Source: Cupriavidus numazuensis
GTDB lineage: Bacteria; Pseudomonadota; Gammaproteobacteria; Burkholderiales; Burkholderiaceae
DNA: 64,000 bases
Assembly (NCBI RefSeq): GCF_905397435.1
Contig: NZ_CAJPVI010000013.1
Coordinates: 98,370 to 162,369 of the forward strand
Direction: 5' to 3'
Position numbers and translations under genes: made by a program. Below the pieces are notes generated by a model. The model had not been told where the DNA came from, ran no database searches, and saw nothing but the letters and a program-made list of their open reading frames with translations. This document shows positions 16,418-25,278 of this stretch, piece by piece (the stretch's first letter is position 1; every line of letters starts with the position of its first letter).

Positions 16418-17106
16418 GGGTTGGCTAGCTGGATGGCATCGAGCATCGACCACAGCACGTCGAGCTTGAATTGCAGGATATCGGCGGCGCGCTGCTGTTG
16501 CTCCGGCGTGCGGAAGTAGTCCAGCGTCACGCGCAGGCCGTGTTCGACATCGCGCTGCGCGAGCGGGATGCGCGAGCGGAAGTAATCGAGACCGGCGGGC
16601 TCGATCCACGGGTAATGCGTGGGCCAGCCTGCGAGCCGCTCCTTGTGGATCTCCGGCGCAAACATCTCGGTGAGCGAAGAACACACCGCTTCCTGCCACG
16701 GCGCGCGCCGCGCGAAGTTGACATAGGCGTCGACGGCGAAGCGCACGCCTGGCAGCACGTGCCGATGGTCGAGCAATGCCTCGCGCTCGAGTCCTGTGGC
16801 CTCGCCAAGGCGCAGCCAGGCTTCGATGCCACCGGGCTGGGTATCGGTGCCGTCGTGGTCGAGAATGCGTACTACCCACTCGCGGCGCGTGTCGCGGTCG
16901 GGGCAGTTGGCCAGGATGGCGGCGTCCTTCAGCGGGATATTGGCTTGATAGTAGAAGCGATTGGCGACCCAGGCGCGAATCTGCCCGGGCGAACACAGTC
17001 CGGCCGCCATGCGTTGGTTGAACGGGTGATGAATGTGGTAGCCCGTTTCTTTTGCTCGCAGCCGGGCTTCGAATTCCGCAGGGCTCGATGCGGTGGAATA
17101 TGTCAT
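16414..17106 (-). CDS. pqqC: Pyrroloquinoline-quinone synthase PqqC
   Basis: A 230-residue oxidase that performs the final ring closure and eight-electron oxidation of AHQQ to PQQ without a metal. The family segments [37 protein letters not shown] and [12 protein letters not shown] are all present, with the active-site His and Tyr residues they carry. Overlaps pqqB by four bases. Confidence 0.94.
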   Translation of the reverse strand: MTYSTASSPAEFEARLRAKETGYHIHHPFNQRMAAGLCSPGQIRAWVANRFYYQANIPLKDAAILANCPDRDTRREWVVRILDHDGTDTQPGGIEAWLRLGEATGLEREALLDHRHVLPGVRFAVDAYVNFARRAPWQEAVCSSLTEMFAPEIHKERLAGWPTHYPWIEPAGLDYFRSRIPLAQRDVEHGLRVTLDYFRTPEQQQRAADILQFKLDVLWSMLDAIQLANP

Positions 17107-18020
17107 AGCGCGATCTCCATGCCGTCGTACGCCAGCTCGATGCCGTGCCGCGCCAGCACGGCGCGCTCCGGCGAGTCTTCCACCAGCACGGGATTGGTAT
17201 TGTTGATGTGGATAAGGATCTTGCGGCTCGCGGGCAGCCGGGCGAGGATCTCGATCATGCCGCCGGGGCCCGACAGCGGCAGGTGGCCCATATCGGCGGC
17301 GGTCTTGGCGGAGAAGCCGAGCGACTGCATCTCGTCCTCACGCCAGAACGTGCCGTCGACCAGCACGATGTCCGCGCTGCGCAGCTCGGCGAAGACATGG
17401 TCGTCGATGCTGCCCAACCCCGGCGCATAGAACGCGCGACGCCCGCTTTGGCGGTCTTCGATACGCAAGCCGATGTTGTCGCCGACGCGCGGCGCGTGGC
17501 GCCCGGGCGAATAGGGCGGCGCCTTGCTTTGCAATGGCACTGCGGTGAGCATGACACCGTCCAGCGGCGGCACGGAAAACGACGTGCCGTCGCAGGGCAG
17601 GGTATGCGTCTCCAGACCGCAGTAGTGCGACAGCATGCGGGTGAGCGGGAACGCGTGGCTCAGGTCGTCGAGCACCGCGGCCGTGGCAAACAGCGGTAAC
17701 GCCTGGCGATGCTCGCGCAGCATCAGCAGCCCGGTGACATGGTCGATCTGCGCATCCATCAACAACACCGCGGCGATTGCGGTATCGCGTGGCGTGCGTG
17801 CCGGCTGCAGCGCGGGCGTCTGGCGCAGTTGCTGCAGGATATCGGGCGATGCGTTGACCAGGATCGAATCCGGCCCGTCGCTGGTCAGGGCGATCGATGA
17901 CTGCGTGCGCGGCGTGGCGCGTACGGTGCCGCGGCGCACGCCATCGCAGTTGTGGCAGTTGCAGTTCCACTGCGGAAAGCCGCCGCCGGCGGCCGATCCG
18001 AGTACGCGAATAGTTGTCAT
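17103..18020 (-). CDS. pqqB: PQQ biosynthesis protein PqqB
   Basis: A 305-residue metallo-beta-lactamase-fold protein of PQQ synthesis, thought to hydroxylate the PqqA-derived Tyr. The N-terminus [18 protein letters not shown] and the cysteine cluster NCNCHNC are diagnostic, followed by the metal-site region [13 protein letters not shown]. The ATG at 18020 gives the exact family start; a longer frame to 18089 has no similarity. Confidence 0.94.
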   Translation of the reverse strand: MTTIRVLGSAAGGGFPQWNCNCHNCDGVRRGTVRATPRTQSSIALTSDGPDSILVNASPDILQQLRQTPALQPARTPRDTAIAAVLLMDAQIDHVTGLLMLREHRQALPLFATAAVLDDLSHAFPLTRMLSHYCGLETHTLPCDGTSFSVPPLDGVMLTAVPLQSKAPPYSPGRHAPRVGDNIGLRIEDRQSGRRAFYAPGLGSIDDHVFAELRSADIVLVDGTFWREDEMQSLGFSAKTAADMGHLPLSGPGGMIEILARLPASRKILIHINNTNPVLVEDSPERAVLARHGIELAYDGMEIAL

Positions 18021-18117
18021 GGCGTGAGCGAGTCGGGGTGGCTCATCACGGCACGGGGCGGGCGTGCGGCCCGGCATGCCGGACCGCACGCAGGCACGCC
18101 GCCGCGTGCAGCAGGCT

Positions 18118-18192
18118 TCAGCGGTTGGCGATGTACATCGTGATCTCGAAGCCCAGCCGCAACTCGGTATAAGCAGGCGTGGTCCAGGTCAT
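18118..18192 (-). CDS. pqqA: PQQ precursor peptide PqqA
   Basis: A 24-residue ribosomal peptide, below the size of most gene calls. Its core [14 protein letters not shown] contains the conserved Glu-x-x-x-Tyr pair (Glu16 and Tyr20) that PqqE cross-links and that becomes the PQQ skeleton. The ATG at 18192 has a GGAGAG-type ribosome binding site upstream. It lies 97 bases ahead of pqqB and heads the pqqABCDE operon, with a sigma-54 promoter at 18264-18281. Confidence 0.95.
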   Translation of the reverse strand: MTWTTPAYTELRLGFEITMYIANR

Positions 18193-18263
18193 GTCTCTCT
18201 CCTTGGTTGGCATCGTTAGTGACGTTCGTCTTGGCGCGGCAGACTGGCTGCCGCGTCCACCAA

Positions 18264-18281
18264 AGGCAACATCCATGCCCA
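18264..18281 (-). promoter_or_regulatory. Sigma-54 promoter of pqqABCDE
   Basis: On the minus strand the core reads GGGCATGGATGTTGC: -24 GG and -12 GC ten bases apart, with TTGC conserved. It is clearly similar to the dehydrogenase promoter (TTGGCATGGCGATTGCT). The start would fall about 60 bases before pqqA. Together with the repeat at 18509-18535, this is what the 365-base gap 18193-18557 holds. Confidence 0.65.
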
Positions 18282-18508
18282 GAGTGATTTCAGCTTATGT
18301 CTGCGTCGAACCGCGTATGCCGGATGCTCGTTACGTGCGTGAGCGGCCCCACGGTTGGGGGGGCATGGCTGGCGGGGAATGGCGGTGTGGCCCACGCCTT
18401 TGCGCCGCGCGGCGGCGGGCGATGCATGCTGCGATGCATCAGGCCGCACAGTGAGCGTTTACCGCATGCAAGCAGTTGCCTGCTCGCTGTGTCATCACTG
18501 CTTTAGCG

Positions 18509-18535
18509 TGGGACACCTGTTCAGAAATGGGACAC
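18509..18535. promoter_or_regulatory. Probable enhancer site for the sigma-54 activator
   Basis: TGGGACAC occurs at 18509-18516 and again at 18528-18535, a direct repeat with 19-base periodicity (GTGTCCCA on the minus strand). It lies about 230 bases upstream of the pqqA promoter, a usual distance for an enhancer. A related single site CGGGACAC occurs at 20703-20710 upstream of the second pedF-like gene. Confidence 0.55.
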
Positions 18536-18557
18536 TACTGTCTCGCGGCGATCGGGA

Positions 18558-20573
18558 TCAGCCCGGAGGTTGCGACAGCCCGCGCGCCTCTTCCATCTTC
18601 CGATAGACCGTATTGCGCGAAATCCCCAGCGCCTTGGCCGCCGCCGAGATATTGCCGTGGTGCGCATTCACCGCGGCGACGATGGCAAGCGCTTCGACCT
18701 CTGACAGCCGTGTGGGTTGCGCGGCCGCCTGCCCGACAGATAAGGCCGCGGATGCCGGCACCGCCTGGGCCACCGGCGTCACTGCCTGCTCCTGTCGTTC
18801 GCGCAGGTCGTCCAGGAAGTCGTCGGGCAGGTGGTCTTCGGTGATCTCGGCTTCGCCTTCCGCCATCAGGCGCGCCGTGCGCAGCAGGTTGCCGAGCTGG
18901 CGCATATTGCCCGGCCAGTGATAGCGCCGGAACATTTCCATCACGGCGTCGCTGATGCGGGGTGGCTCACCGCCGGCATGGCCCTGATCCTGGCGCAGCA
19001 GCTTGCCCGCTACCACGTCGAGGTCGCTGCGTTCGCGCAGCGCCGGCAGCCGCACCACGAGCCCGTTCAGGCGGTAGTACAAGTCTTCGCGGAACTGGCC
19101 GCTGGCGACCATCTCGCGCAGGTTACGGTTGGTGGCGCACACCACCAGGACATCCACCTGGATCACCTTGCTGCTGCCCAGCGGCTGGACAGCGCGCTCC
19201 TGCAGCGCGCGCAACAGCCGCCCCTGAAGATGCAGCGGCATGTCGCCGATCTCGTCCAGAAACAGCGTGCCGCCGTTGGCCAGCAGCATCTTGCCGATGC
19301 CGCCTTTCTTGCGCGCGCCGGTGAAGGCGCCTTCCTCGTAACCGAACAGTTCCGACTCGATCAGGTTCTCGGGGATTGACGCGCAGTTCACCGCGATAAA
19401 GGGGCCAGCATGGCGCGGGCTGTCCGCATGGATCGCGCGTGCCATGAGTTCCTTGCCCGTGCCGGTTTCGCCGAGCACCATGACCGGGATGTCCTTGCCG
19501 ATGACCTTGCGCAGCTTTCCGATCACGGTTCGGACCTGCGCGTCGCCAGTGTCCAGATCAGCCAGCCCTTCAGGCCGGGCGGAGGCAGCGCAGAGGCGCC
19601 GCGGTGCCGCGACGGCCTCCGGTGTGCTCGTGGACATTGCCGTGGCTGGCATCGAGGCCGGATTGGCTTTCCATTCCATGCGTGCGCTGACCTTGACGCC
19701 GCTCGGCATCTGCAACTGCACGATACCGGCCGGCGCGCCGCGCACGGCATCGAAGAACAGGGACAACGGCATCCCGAACAGCGAAGAGAAAGTATGCGCC
19801 TGCAGCGCCTTGTTGGTCAGGCCCAGCTGGAAATGTCCGCTGCGGTTAGACGACAGGAAGCGCCCGCCCGGCGTGAACGAGACGATGCCTTCCACCAGCG
19901 TGCCCAGGAACTCCGCGCGTGAATGAAAGTGGATGCATACCATGTCGCGGAACGCGTTGCCGAACAACTGGTTTTCGATCATCTGCGCCGACATGCGCAC
20001 CAGCGCCATGGTGTGCTTGTGGAAACCCCGCTGGTCGCCCGTCACATCGAGCGCTCCGACTGTCTTGCCGTAGGCGTCGAGGATGGTCATGCACGAGCAG
20101 GTCAGGAACTGGTTGGCCTGCAGGAAGTGGTCAGCACCGTGGACCAGCGTGGCGCGGTTCTCGGCCAGCGCGGTGCCAATGGCGTTGGTGCCGCGGCTCT
20201 CTTCCGACCAGTCCGCGCCCGCGCGCAGCGCCACCTTGTCGGCACGCGCGAGGAAATCGTCGTCACCCAGCGAGTGCAGGATCAGGCCGTCGGCGTCGGT
20301 CAGGATCACCATGCTCTGCGTGTTCACGATCTGGTCGTAGAGCGTCTCCATCACCGGCAGCGCGTAGGTGAAGAGCGACTGGCTGCGTTCGATGCGGGTC
20401 TTCAGCTCGCTTTGGAGCACCGGGCAGAAGTCCGGCGACTCGTACGGGCGGAGGCCATAGGAGGCGGAACGCTGATGGGCCTGCGCGATGAGTTCGGCTC
20501 GCTCGGGCGGGGCAGCCCCGTCGCCCGTCTCTCCGGAGATGGCAGGGCGAGTGGGCTCCGCTGGGATGGTCAT
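18558..20573 (-). CDS. AcoR-like sigma-54-dependent activator
   Basis: A 671-residue enhancer-binding protein. An N-terminal sensor region (residues about 30-330) contains a GAF-like domain ([20 protein letters not shown]). It is followed by the AAA+ core with Walker A GETGTGKE, the sigma-54 contact loop GAFTGA, and Walker [12 protein letters not shown]. The C-terminus carries a Fis-type helix-turn-helix ([19 protein letters not shown]). The ATG at 20573 has AGGAGA upstream; a longer frame lacks similarity. It lies between pqqA and the second pedF-like gene, and four sigma-54 promoters occur nearby, so it very likely switches on the whole alcohol-oxidation regulon in response to an alcohol or aldehyde. 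Confidence 0.9.
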   Translation of the reverse strand: MTIPAEPTRPAISGETGDGAAPPERAELIAQAHQRSASYGLRPYESPDFCPVLQSELKTRIERSQSLFTYALPVMETLYDQIVNTQSMVILTDADGLILHSLGDDDFLARADKVALRAGADWSEESRGTNAIGTALAENRATLVHGADHFLQANQFLTCSCMTILDAYGKTVGALDVTGDQRGFHKHTMALVRMSAQMIENQLFGNAFRDMVCIHFHSRAEFLGTLVEGIVSFTPGGRFLSSNRSGHFQLGLTNKALQAHTFSSLFGMPLSLFFDAVRGAPAGIVQLQMPSGVKVSARMEWKANPASMPATAMSTSTPEAVAAPRRLCAASARPEGLADLDTGDAQVRTVIGKLRKVIGKDIPVMVLGETGTGKELMARAIHADSPRHAGPFIAVNCASIPENLIESELFGYEEGAFTGARKKGGIGKMLLANGGTLFLDEIGDMPLHLQGRLLRALQERAVQPLGSSKVIQVDVLVVCATNRNLREMVASGQFREDLYYRLNGLVVRLPALRERSDLDVVAGKLLRQDQGHAGGEPPRISDAVMEMFRRYHWPGNMRQLGNLLRTARLMAEGEAEITEDHLPDDFLDDLRERQEQAVTPVAQAVPASAALSVGQAAAQPTRLSEVEALAIVAAVNAHHGNISAAAKALGISRNTVYRKMEEARGLSQPPG

Positions 20574-20793
20574 GTCTGGGTCTCCTATGGTCATCGCCCG
20601 CGATCTGTTGCGCGGGTCGCAGCCGGCCTTCATCGCCGTAGCCGGGCGGGTGGTCGACAGTGTTGCGCCATGAAGCAAAACGCTTGCCAGAGTGTGGCAT
20701 TCCGGGACACCGACGCGGCGATGGTGCGCCGCACACACGGATGCGTGCGCCGGAAAGCCTGATGCAACGCCGTGCAGCGCCTGTTGCGGCGCG

Positions 20794-20810
20794 CTGGTAT
20801 GTCTCTTGCG
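20794..20810 (+). promoter_or_regulatory. Sigma-54 promoter of the second pedF-like gene
   Basis: CTGGTATGTCTCTTGCG has GG and GC ten bases apart with the TTGC element intact; the TGGCA part is weaker (TGGTA). It sits 48 bases upstream of the ATG at 20858, downstream of a CGGGACAC activator-like site at 20703. Confidence 0.6.
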
Positions 20811-20857
20811 GAAATGATGGCAAACAAAAATCCCATCCACAACTGTAGGAGACACTC

Positions 20858-21337
20858 ATGAGAACGCAGCGCCGCCTGCTTGCCTTGTTTTCGCTCTGCG
20901 CCATGCTTAGCGCTGTCCCGCCCGGGACAGTCTGGGCCCACGGCGATGTCACGCCGCAAGTCGTCGACACCAAATCCTTGCCGCAACTGGGGGACGAATG
21001 GCGTCCGGACAACCCCTATCGCGCCGGCGCCGAGCAAAAGGAGGCCCAGCGTATCGGCAGTTCGGCCTACAACCAGAACTGCGCGCGCTGCCACGGCCTG
21101 GAAGCGGTGTCTGGCGGCATCGCCCCCGACCTGCGCCAGCTCGATGGCGATTGCGTGTCGCTGGGCGATGCCAAGAAGAAGCAGGCCTGCATGACCGAGA
21201 TCTCGCAATACTTCACCACCACCGTACGCAAGGGCCGCACCCGCGACGGGCGTGTCTATATGCCGCCGTTCGATGGCGTGCTGAGCCAGGAAGCCGTGTG
21301 GGCAATCAAGACCTATCTGGAATCGCGGCACGAGTGA
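20858..21337 (+). CDS. Cytochrome c-550, second PedF-like copy
   Basis: A 159-residue periplasmic cytochrome with a signal peptide (LLALFSLCAMLSAVPPGTVWA), one haem motif CARCH, and the family segments DEWRPDNPYRAG, GGIAPDLRQLDGDC and VYMPPFDGVLSQEAVWAI. It is a clear paralogue of the protein at 12956-13477; the two flank the PQQ island. AGGAGA precedes the ATG and a sigma-54-like promoter lies upstream, so it probably serves the same dehydrogenase or a second quinoprotein encoded elsewhere. Confidence 0.88.
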   Translation: MRTQRRLLALFSLCAMLSAVPPGTVWAHGDVTPQVVDTKSLPQLGDEWRPDNPYRAGAEQKEAQRIGSSAYNQNCARCHGLEAVSGGIAPDLRQLDGDCVSLGDAKKKQACMTEISQYFTTTVRKGRTRDGRVYMPPFDGVLSQEAVWAIKTYLESRHE

Positions 21338-21351
21338 GGCAGCATCGAGCG

Positions 21352-21375
21352 GGCGGCCTCGCTGGGAAGGCCGCC
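21352..21375. terminator. Hairpin between converging genes
   Basis: GGCGGCCT (21352-21359) and AGGCCGCC (21368-21375) form an 8-base stem with an 8-base loop between the second pedF-like gene and the lyase gene. No T-run. Confidence 0.45.
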
Positions 21376-21380
21376 ACGCC

Positions 21381-22910
21381 TTACTTCAACAGCTTGCTGA
21401 AATCCCGATCCAGCCGGGCCAGTGACGCATCGATCGTGCCGCGCGTTGTCTTGATCCACGCGTCCTGTTGTGCAATTTTCTGGTCTTCCTCTTTCAGCAT
21501 GCGTGCCATCTCCGCGGGTTGCGGTCCGCCGCTCGTGACGCGATGGTTGACGATGGCCACCGGATCCAGCGCCGCGCGAAATTCGGCCTCGCTCATCGGG
21601 AAATCCGCGTTGCTGCTGTAGCTGCGTACCGCCTCGGCATAGATGCGCCGCGCCTCGGCGTAGGGAAATGCGCTCGGGCGGATGTCATGCGCCTTCGCGT
21701 ACTCGACCAGCTCCGACGCGAAATGATGGCCGACGCGGAACGGCAGCTTGTACTTGCGCATCAGTTCATCGGCCAGTTCCTGCGATGCGGTCCAGTCGCT
21801 GTCCAGTTCCTCCAGCGCGCGCTTCGGATCGATGACGAGGGCTTGCATGATCTTGTCCCAGCCCTGCAGTACGCGGATCGCGCTGTCGACCATCTCGCCG
21901 TTGACGACGGCATCCTTGGCGTCGGACATGCCGGGCGGCAGGTTGTGTGCCCGCATGACGGGTCCCATCGCCAGTGTCAGCGCGGTCGACGCGCGTTCCC
22001 GTGTGGAATTCAGCAGTCCGGGGTTCTGCTTCTGTGGCATCGCGCTCGATACATAGGTATTGCCGCCGCCTTCGCGCAGGAGAATCCACGGACGCGGCTG
22101 GGCATACTGGGTCATCACATCTTCGATGAAGCTTCCGGCGTGCAGGCCGATGCTGGTCACGATCGACGCCACCTCGACCGGCAGATCGACGGCGCTGATC
22201 TGCGACGCGTCATAGGCGTTGTCGACGAGTGCGGAGAAGCCGAGGTAACTCGCCATCCTCGTACGATTCAGCGGCCAGCCGGTGCCATTGAGCACGGTCG
22301 TGCCCATCGGCGAGCGGTCGATGCGGCGATAGGCTTCACGGAGCCGCTCGGCATCGCGGTCGAGTCCGGCGGTAATGCCGAGCAGGTAATGCCCGTAGCT
22401 GTTCGGCTGCGCGGCTACGCCATTGGTGTAGTTGGGCACGACGGTGCCGGCATGCTGCCTGGCCAGTCCGACGATGGTCGCGGAGGTCTTGTTCAGCTGG
22501 TCGGCCAGCGCCAGGACCTTGTCGCGCAGCATCGCCGCGCGGACCGTGGCCAGCATGTCCTGGCTGGAACGGCCGGCGTGGAGCAGGGTGACCTCCTGGC
22601 CTGCGGCCTGGATCATCAGCGGCTCGAACGTAATGACGGTCGACGGACGTTTGCCGCCTGGCTTGTCGCCGTTGGCGAGCACGGTGGCAATGCCTCCGGC
22701 AACCTTCGGCGCCAGCGACTTGTCGAGCAGGCCTTCGTCGGTGTTGATGACGGCGGATGCCTTGTTGATCTCGCCGAGCCAGTAGAAGGCGTCGTGGTGG
22801 ACGCCCTCCGCGGCGAAAGCCGGACAGGGTGCTACCGAGGCGGCAACCAGGACGAGGGCGGACGATCTGAGGAGGCGCGAGGTATTGCGCTTCCACCGCG
22901 TGAGGGGCAT
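21381..22910 (-). CDS. Exported argininosuccinate-lyase-like protein
   Basis: A 509-residue protein with a clear signal peptide (LLRSSALVLVAASVAPCPAFA) joined to an aspartase/argininosuccinate lyase superfamily domain. Superfamily marks are HAGRSSQDMLATVR (the T/S-rich active-site region) and the SS-loop signature SSAMPQKQNPG, with helices of the central bundle between. The C-terminus ends in a charged extension rich in Lys and Asp. Cytoplasmic location is the rule for this superfamily, so export is unusual; a periplasmic C-N lyase acting on an aminopolycarboxylate or similar substrate is conceivable. AGGAGA precedes the ATG. The hemerythrin gene lies upstream on the same strand, 138 bases away. 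Confidence 0.8.
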   Translation of the reverse strand: MPLTRWKRNTSRLLRSSALVLVAASVAPCPAFAAEGVHHDAFYWLGEINKASAVINTDEGLLDKSLAPKVAGGIATVLANGDKPGGKRPSTVITFEPLMIQAAGQEVTLLHAGRSSQDMLATVRAAMLRDKVLALADQLNKTSATIVGLARQHAGTVVPNYTNGVAAQPNSYGHYLLGITAGLDRDAERLREAYRRIDRSPMGTTVLNGTGWPLNRTRMASYLGFSALVDNAYDASQISAVDLPVEVASIVTSIGLHAGSFIEDVMTQYAQPRPWILLREGGGNTYVSSAMPQKQNPGLLNSTRERASTALTLAMGPVMRAHNLPPGMSDAKDAVVNGEMVDSAIRVLQGWDKIMQALVIDPKRALEELDSDWTASQELADELMRKYKLPFRVGHHFASELVEYAKAHDIRPSAFPYAEARRIYAEAVRSYSSNADFPMSEAEFRAALDPVAIVNHRVTSGGPQPAEMARMLKEEDQKIAQQDAWIKTTRGTIDASLARLDRDFSKLLK

Positions 22911-23048
22911 GGCATCTCCTGTATCTGGGGGACGTTTATTGTCGGCAATGTTCGCGCATCATTGCGCGTTCGTCGACCGGTCCAGCCAGGATTGTTGCCG
23001 GATGCCCATTCGGGCCGATGGATTGACGCTTCTCTGCTACCTCCCGAG

Positions 23049-23609
23049 TCAGTGCATGTATGCCTTCGCTTCCCCGTCGATCTGTTTGCGCAAGTTCGCG
23101 AAACGTTCCTGCACCCTGGCGCCGAACAGCGGATCGGCAATGGCCGAATCGGCGGCAGCAATCTCTGCCCAGTCCGCTTCGGTCAGCAACTGAGCCGCAC
23201 GCGGCATGACCAGTCCCTCTTCAGTCGAAAGGTGGTTGCGATAGTAGACAAGGTACATGGCTGCCGCAGCTTCCAAAGCGGCTCGCGACGTAACGATCTC
23301 GCTCTCTGCTTCGCGCAGACGGCTGAGCAGTTCTTCGCCCACCGTGGCAATCACGCGATGCTCCTGCAGCAGTCGGCTGAGGATAATCTGCATGCCTGGA
23401 TCGCGCTCGACGAGCAGGGCATAGGCGACATCTTCGCGCGGGTGGTGCAACAGATCGCCGTAGTTCCGCATGTAATAGATGATCGTGCCCATCAAGCCGT
23501 AGTTTGGCTCCTCTCCCCGGTGAAAGGCAGTGACCTGCTGTTCCAGCAGGTTGAGCAGGCTGGCGAAATGGATATGGTCGGTATGCCAGACGGCGAGTGG
23601 GTTGGCCAT
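23049..23609 (-). CDS. Hemerythrin HHE-domain protein
   Basis: A 186-residue helical protein with the di-iron ligand pattern of HHE hemerythrins: WHTDHIHF at residues about 8-15, HHPREDVAY near residue 55, LLQEHRVIA near 83, and RNHLSTEEGLVMP near 124, giving the expected His/His/Glu sets. AGGAGG precedes the ATG. Proteins of this kind bind oxygen or nitric oxide, or repair iron-sulphur centres; which applies here is unknown. Confidence 0.85.
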   Translation of the reverse strand: MANPLAVWHTDHIHFASLLNLLEQQVTAFHRGEEPNYGLMGTIIYYMRNYGDLLHHPREDVAYALLVERDPGMQIILSRLLQEHRVIATVGEELLSRLREAESEIVTSRAALEAAAAMYLVYYRNHLSTEEGLVMPRAAQLLTEADWAEIAAADSAIADPLFGARVQERFANLRKQIDGEAKAYMH

Positions 23610-23943
23610 GGTCCCCTCCTGGGAAGCTCGTCAAGTTGGTGGTCGAATCCGCTGCTCGGGTTCGCGAGGCCCGTGTGCACACGATAGTCGTCGGCCACCA
23701 ATTGGAACTGATCCAGATCAATAGAACGGTTCACGCATAGTGGTCAGACGCGTGCCAACGCCCACCCGGCGATTGTTCGTGATTTTGGAAAGACCATTCT
23801 GGATTCCGTGTAATTGTTTACTTATGGGTGTCACATTGCTGACGCAGTATCTGGCGGGCCGAAACGGTAGTGCCGTCGCGGGCTTGAGAGCCGCTAACGC
23901 CACCGTGAGGAACAACCGCAAAAAACAGATACTGGAATCGACA
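23610..23943. other. Divergent intergenic region, hemerythrin / porin
   Basis: This 334-base stretch separates the hemerythrin gene from the porin and is less GC-rich than its surroundings near 23790-23830. A long frame runs through it into the porin but has no recognisable features before the porin signal peptide. I see no convincing operator; it must carry the porin promoter. Confidence 0.4.
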
Positions 23944-25011
23944 GTGAACAAACATCTCTTCGCCGTGGCAGCCGCAGCTTGCGCCGTGTCCGGTGCCGCC
24001 TTCGCCCAATCGTCGTCCAGCGTGACGCTGTACGGCATTGCCGATGCCGGCATCAGTTTTCAGAACCACGTCAACGGTGGTGCCAATGGCAGTGGCTCGG
24101 TCACGGGCGTGACGTCCGGCGGCCTCTCTGGCTCGCGCTGGGGCCTGCGCGGCGCCGAGGACCTTGGCGGCAATCTGAAGGGCATCTTCGTGCTGGAAAG
24201 CGGGTTCGACATCGACACCGGCAAATCGGCCCAGGGCGGCCGGCTGTTCGGCCGGCAAGCCTATGTCGGCCTGCAGGGCGACTTCGGTGCCGTCACGCTG
24301 GGCCGTCAGCAGAACTCGCTCTATGACCTGTTCGGTGCTTACGACCCGATGGGGGCCGGGCCCGTCTACTCGCTGAATTCCGTTGATAACCAGTTCAATG
24401 GCCGCGCCGACAACGCCATCAAGTACACCGGCAAGTTTGGCGGCCTGACGGCAACCGGCTTCTACAGCTTCGGGCGCGATGTCAACGCCGGTCTTGGCGG
24501 TGAAGTCCCTGGCCAATTCAAGGTCGGCACCAATTTCGGCGGTGGCCTGGCCTACGCGAACGGCCCGTTCTCGGTGGGCGCCGCCTATGACCAGTACCAG
24601 GGCAGCACCATCGCCACGTCGGACCTCAGCGCCCGGCGTGCGGCAATCGGTGCGTCGTATGCGTTCGGTGATGCCAAGGCGTTCGCCGGCTACCGCTGGA
24701 TGCGCGACGAAGTCACCACCGGTACTGCGCGCCACGACAACCTGTACTGGCTGGGCGCGCTCTACAAGTTCACCCCGGCCTTCACGCTGACCGGCGCGGC
24801 GTACTACACCGACGCCCGGACGGACAGCAAGGATTCGTGGATGTTCGTGCTGAATGCCGACTATGCGTTCTCCAAGCGCACGGACGCGTATGTGCTGCTG
24901 GGCTACGTCACGAACAAGGGTAATGCGACGTATGGCGTGACGGGGACCCCCAATACCCTGCCGGGCCAAAACCAGACCGGTGCAATGGTGGGCGTGCGTC
25001 ACCGCTTCTGA
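23944..25011 (+). CDS. General porin, Gram-negative type
   Basis: A 355-residue outer-membrane porin starting at GTG 23944. Signal peptide NKHLFAVAAAACAVSGAAFA, then the family N-terminus SSVTLYGIADAGI, loop 3 region and strand repeats, and the C-terminal strand TGAMVGVRHRF ending in Phe for BAM recognition. The upstream in-frame ATG would add about 68 residues before the signal peptide, so it is rejected. Length is normal for the OmpC/Porin_4 type of Burkholderiaceae. Single-gene unit with a strong terminator. Confidence 0.9.
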   Translation: MNKHLFAVAAAACAVSGAAFAQSSSSVTLYGIADAGISFQNHVNGGANGSGSVTGVTSGGLSGSRWGLRGAEDLGGNLKGIFVLESGFDIDTGKSAQGGRLFGRQAYVGLQGDFGAVTLGRQQNSLYDLFGAYDPMGAGPVYSLNSVDNQFNGRADNAIKYTGKFGGLTATGFYSFGRDVNAGLGGEVPGQFKVGTNFGGGLAYANGPFSVGAAYDQYQGSTIATSDLSARRAAIGASYAFGDAKAFAGYRWMRDEVTTGTARHDNLYWLGALYKFTPAFTLTGAAYYTDARTDSKDSWMFVLNADYAFSKRTDAYVLLGYVTNKGNATYGVTGTPNTLPGQNQTGAMVGVRHRF

Positions 25012-25097
25012 TTCGCCTCAGCACGAGAACTGGCTCGCCGCCAGGCAGCCAGGACAGTTCATATCGACCTTGACGTGTCACTGAGTCAGGGATTTTC

Positions 25098-25124
25098 AGG
25101 CCGGCAGTTATGCCGGCCTTTTTT
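25098..25124 (+). terminator. Rho-independent terminator of the porin gene
   Basis: AGGCCGGCA (25098-25106) and TGCCGGCCT (25111-25119) form a perfect 9-base stem with loop GTTA, followed by a run of six T. Confidence 0.92.
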
Positions 25125-25278
25125 GTCATGGTCGCGAGGGCCGGCGGAACATGATCTTTGCGCAGTCGAAACATTTGTAATCGTCTGTTAATGCGGTGCG
25201 CCCGCAGCCTGATTGGGCCGGGGAAGCGTCCTTTCCCTTTGATACGATCGCGCTCTTTCCGCAACGCGCCCCGTCCCC

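Noticed and set aside
21468..23687. 739-codon plus-strand frame opposite the lyase and hemerythrin genes
   Set aside because: It spans two real genes and their intergenic gap; composition is shadow-like and no family is recognised.
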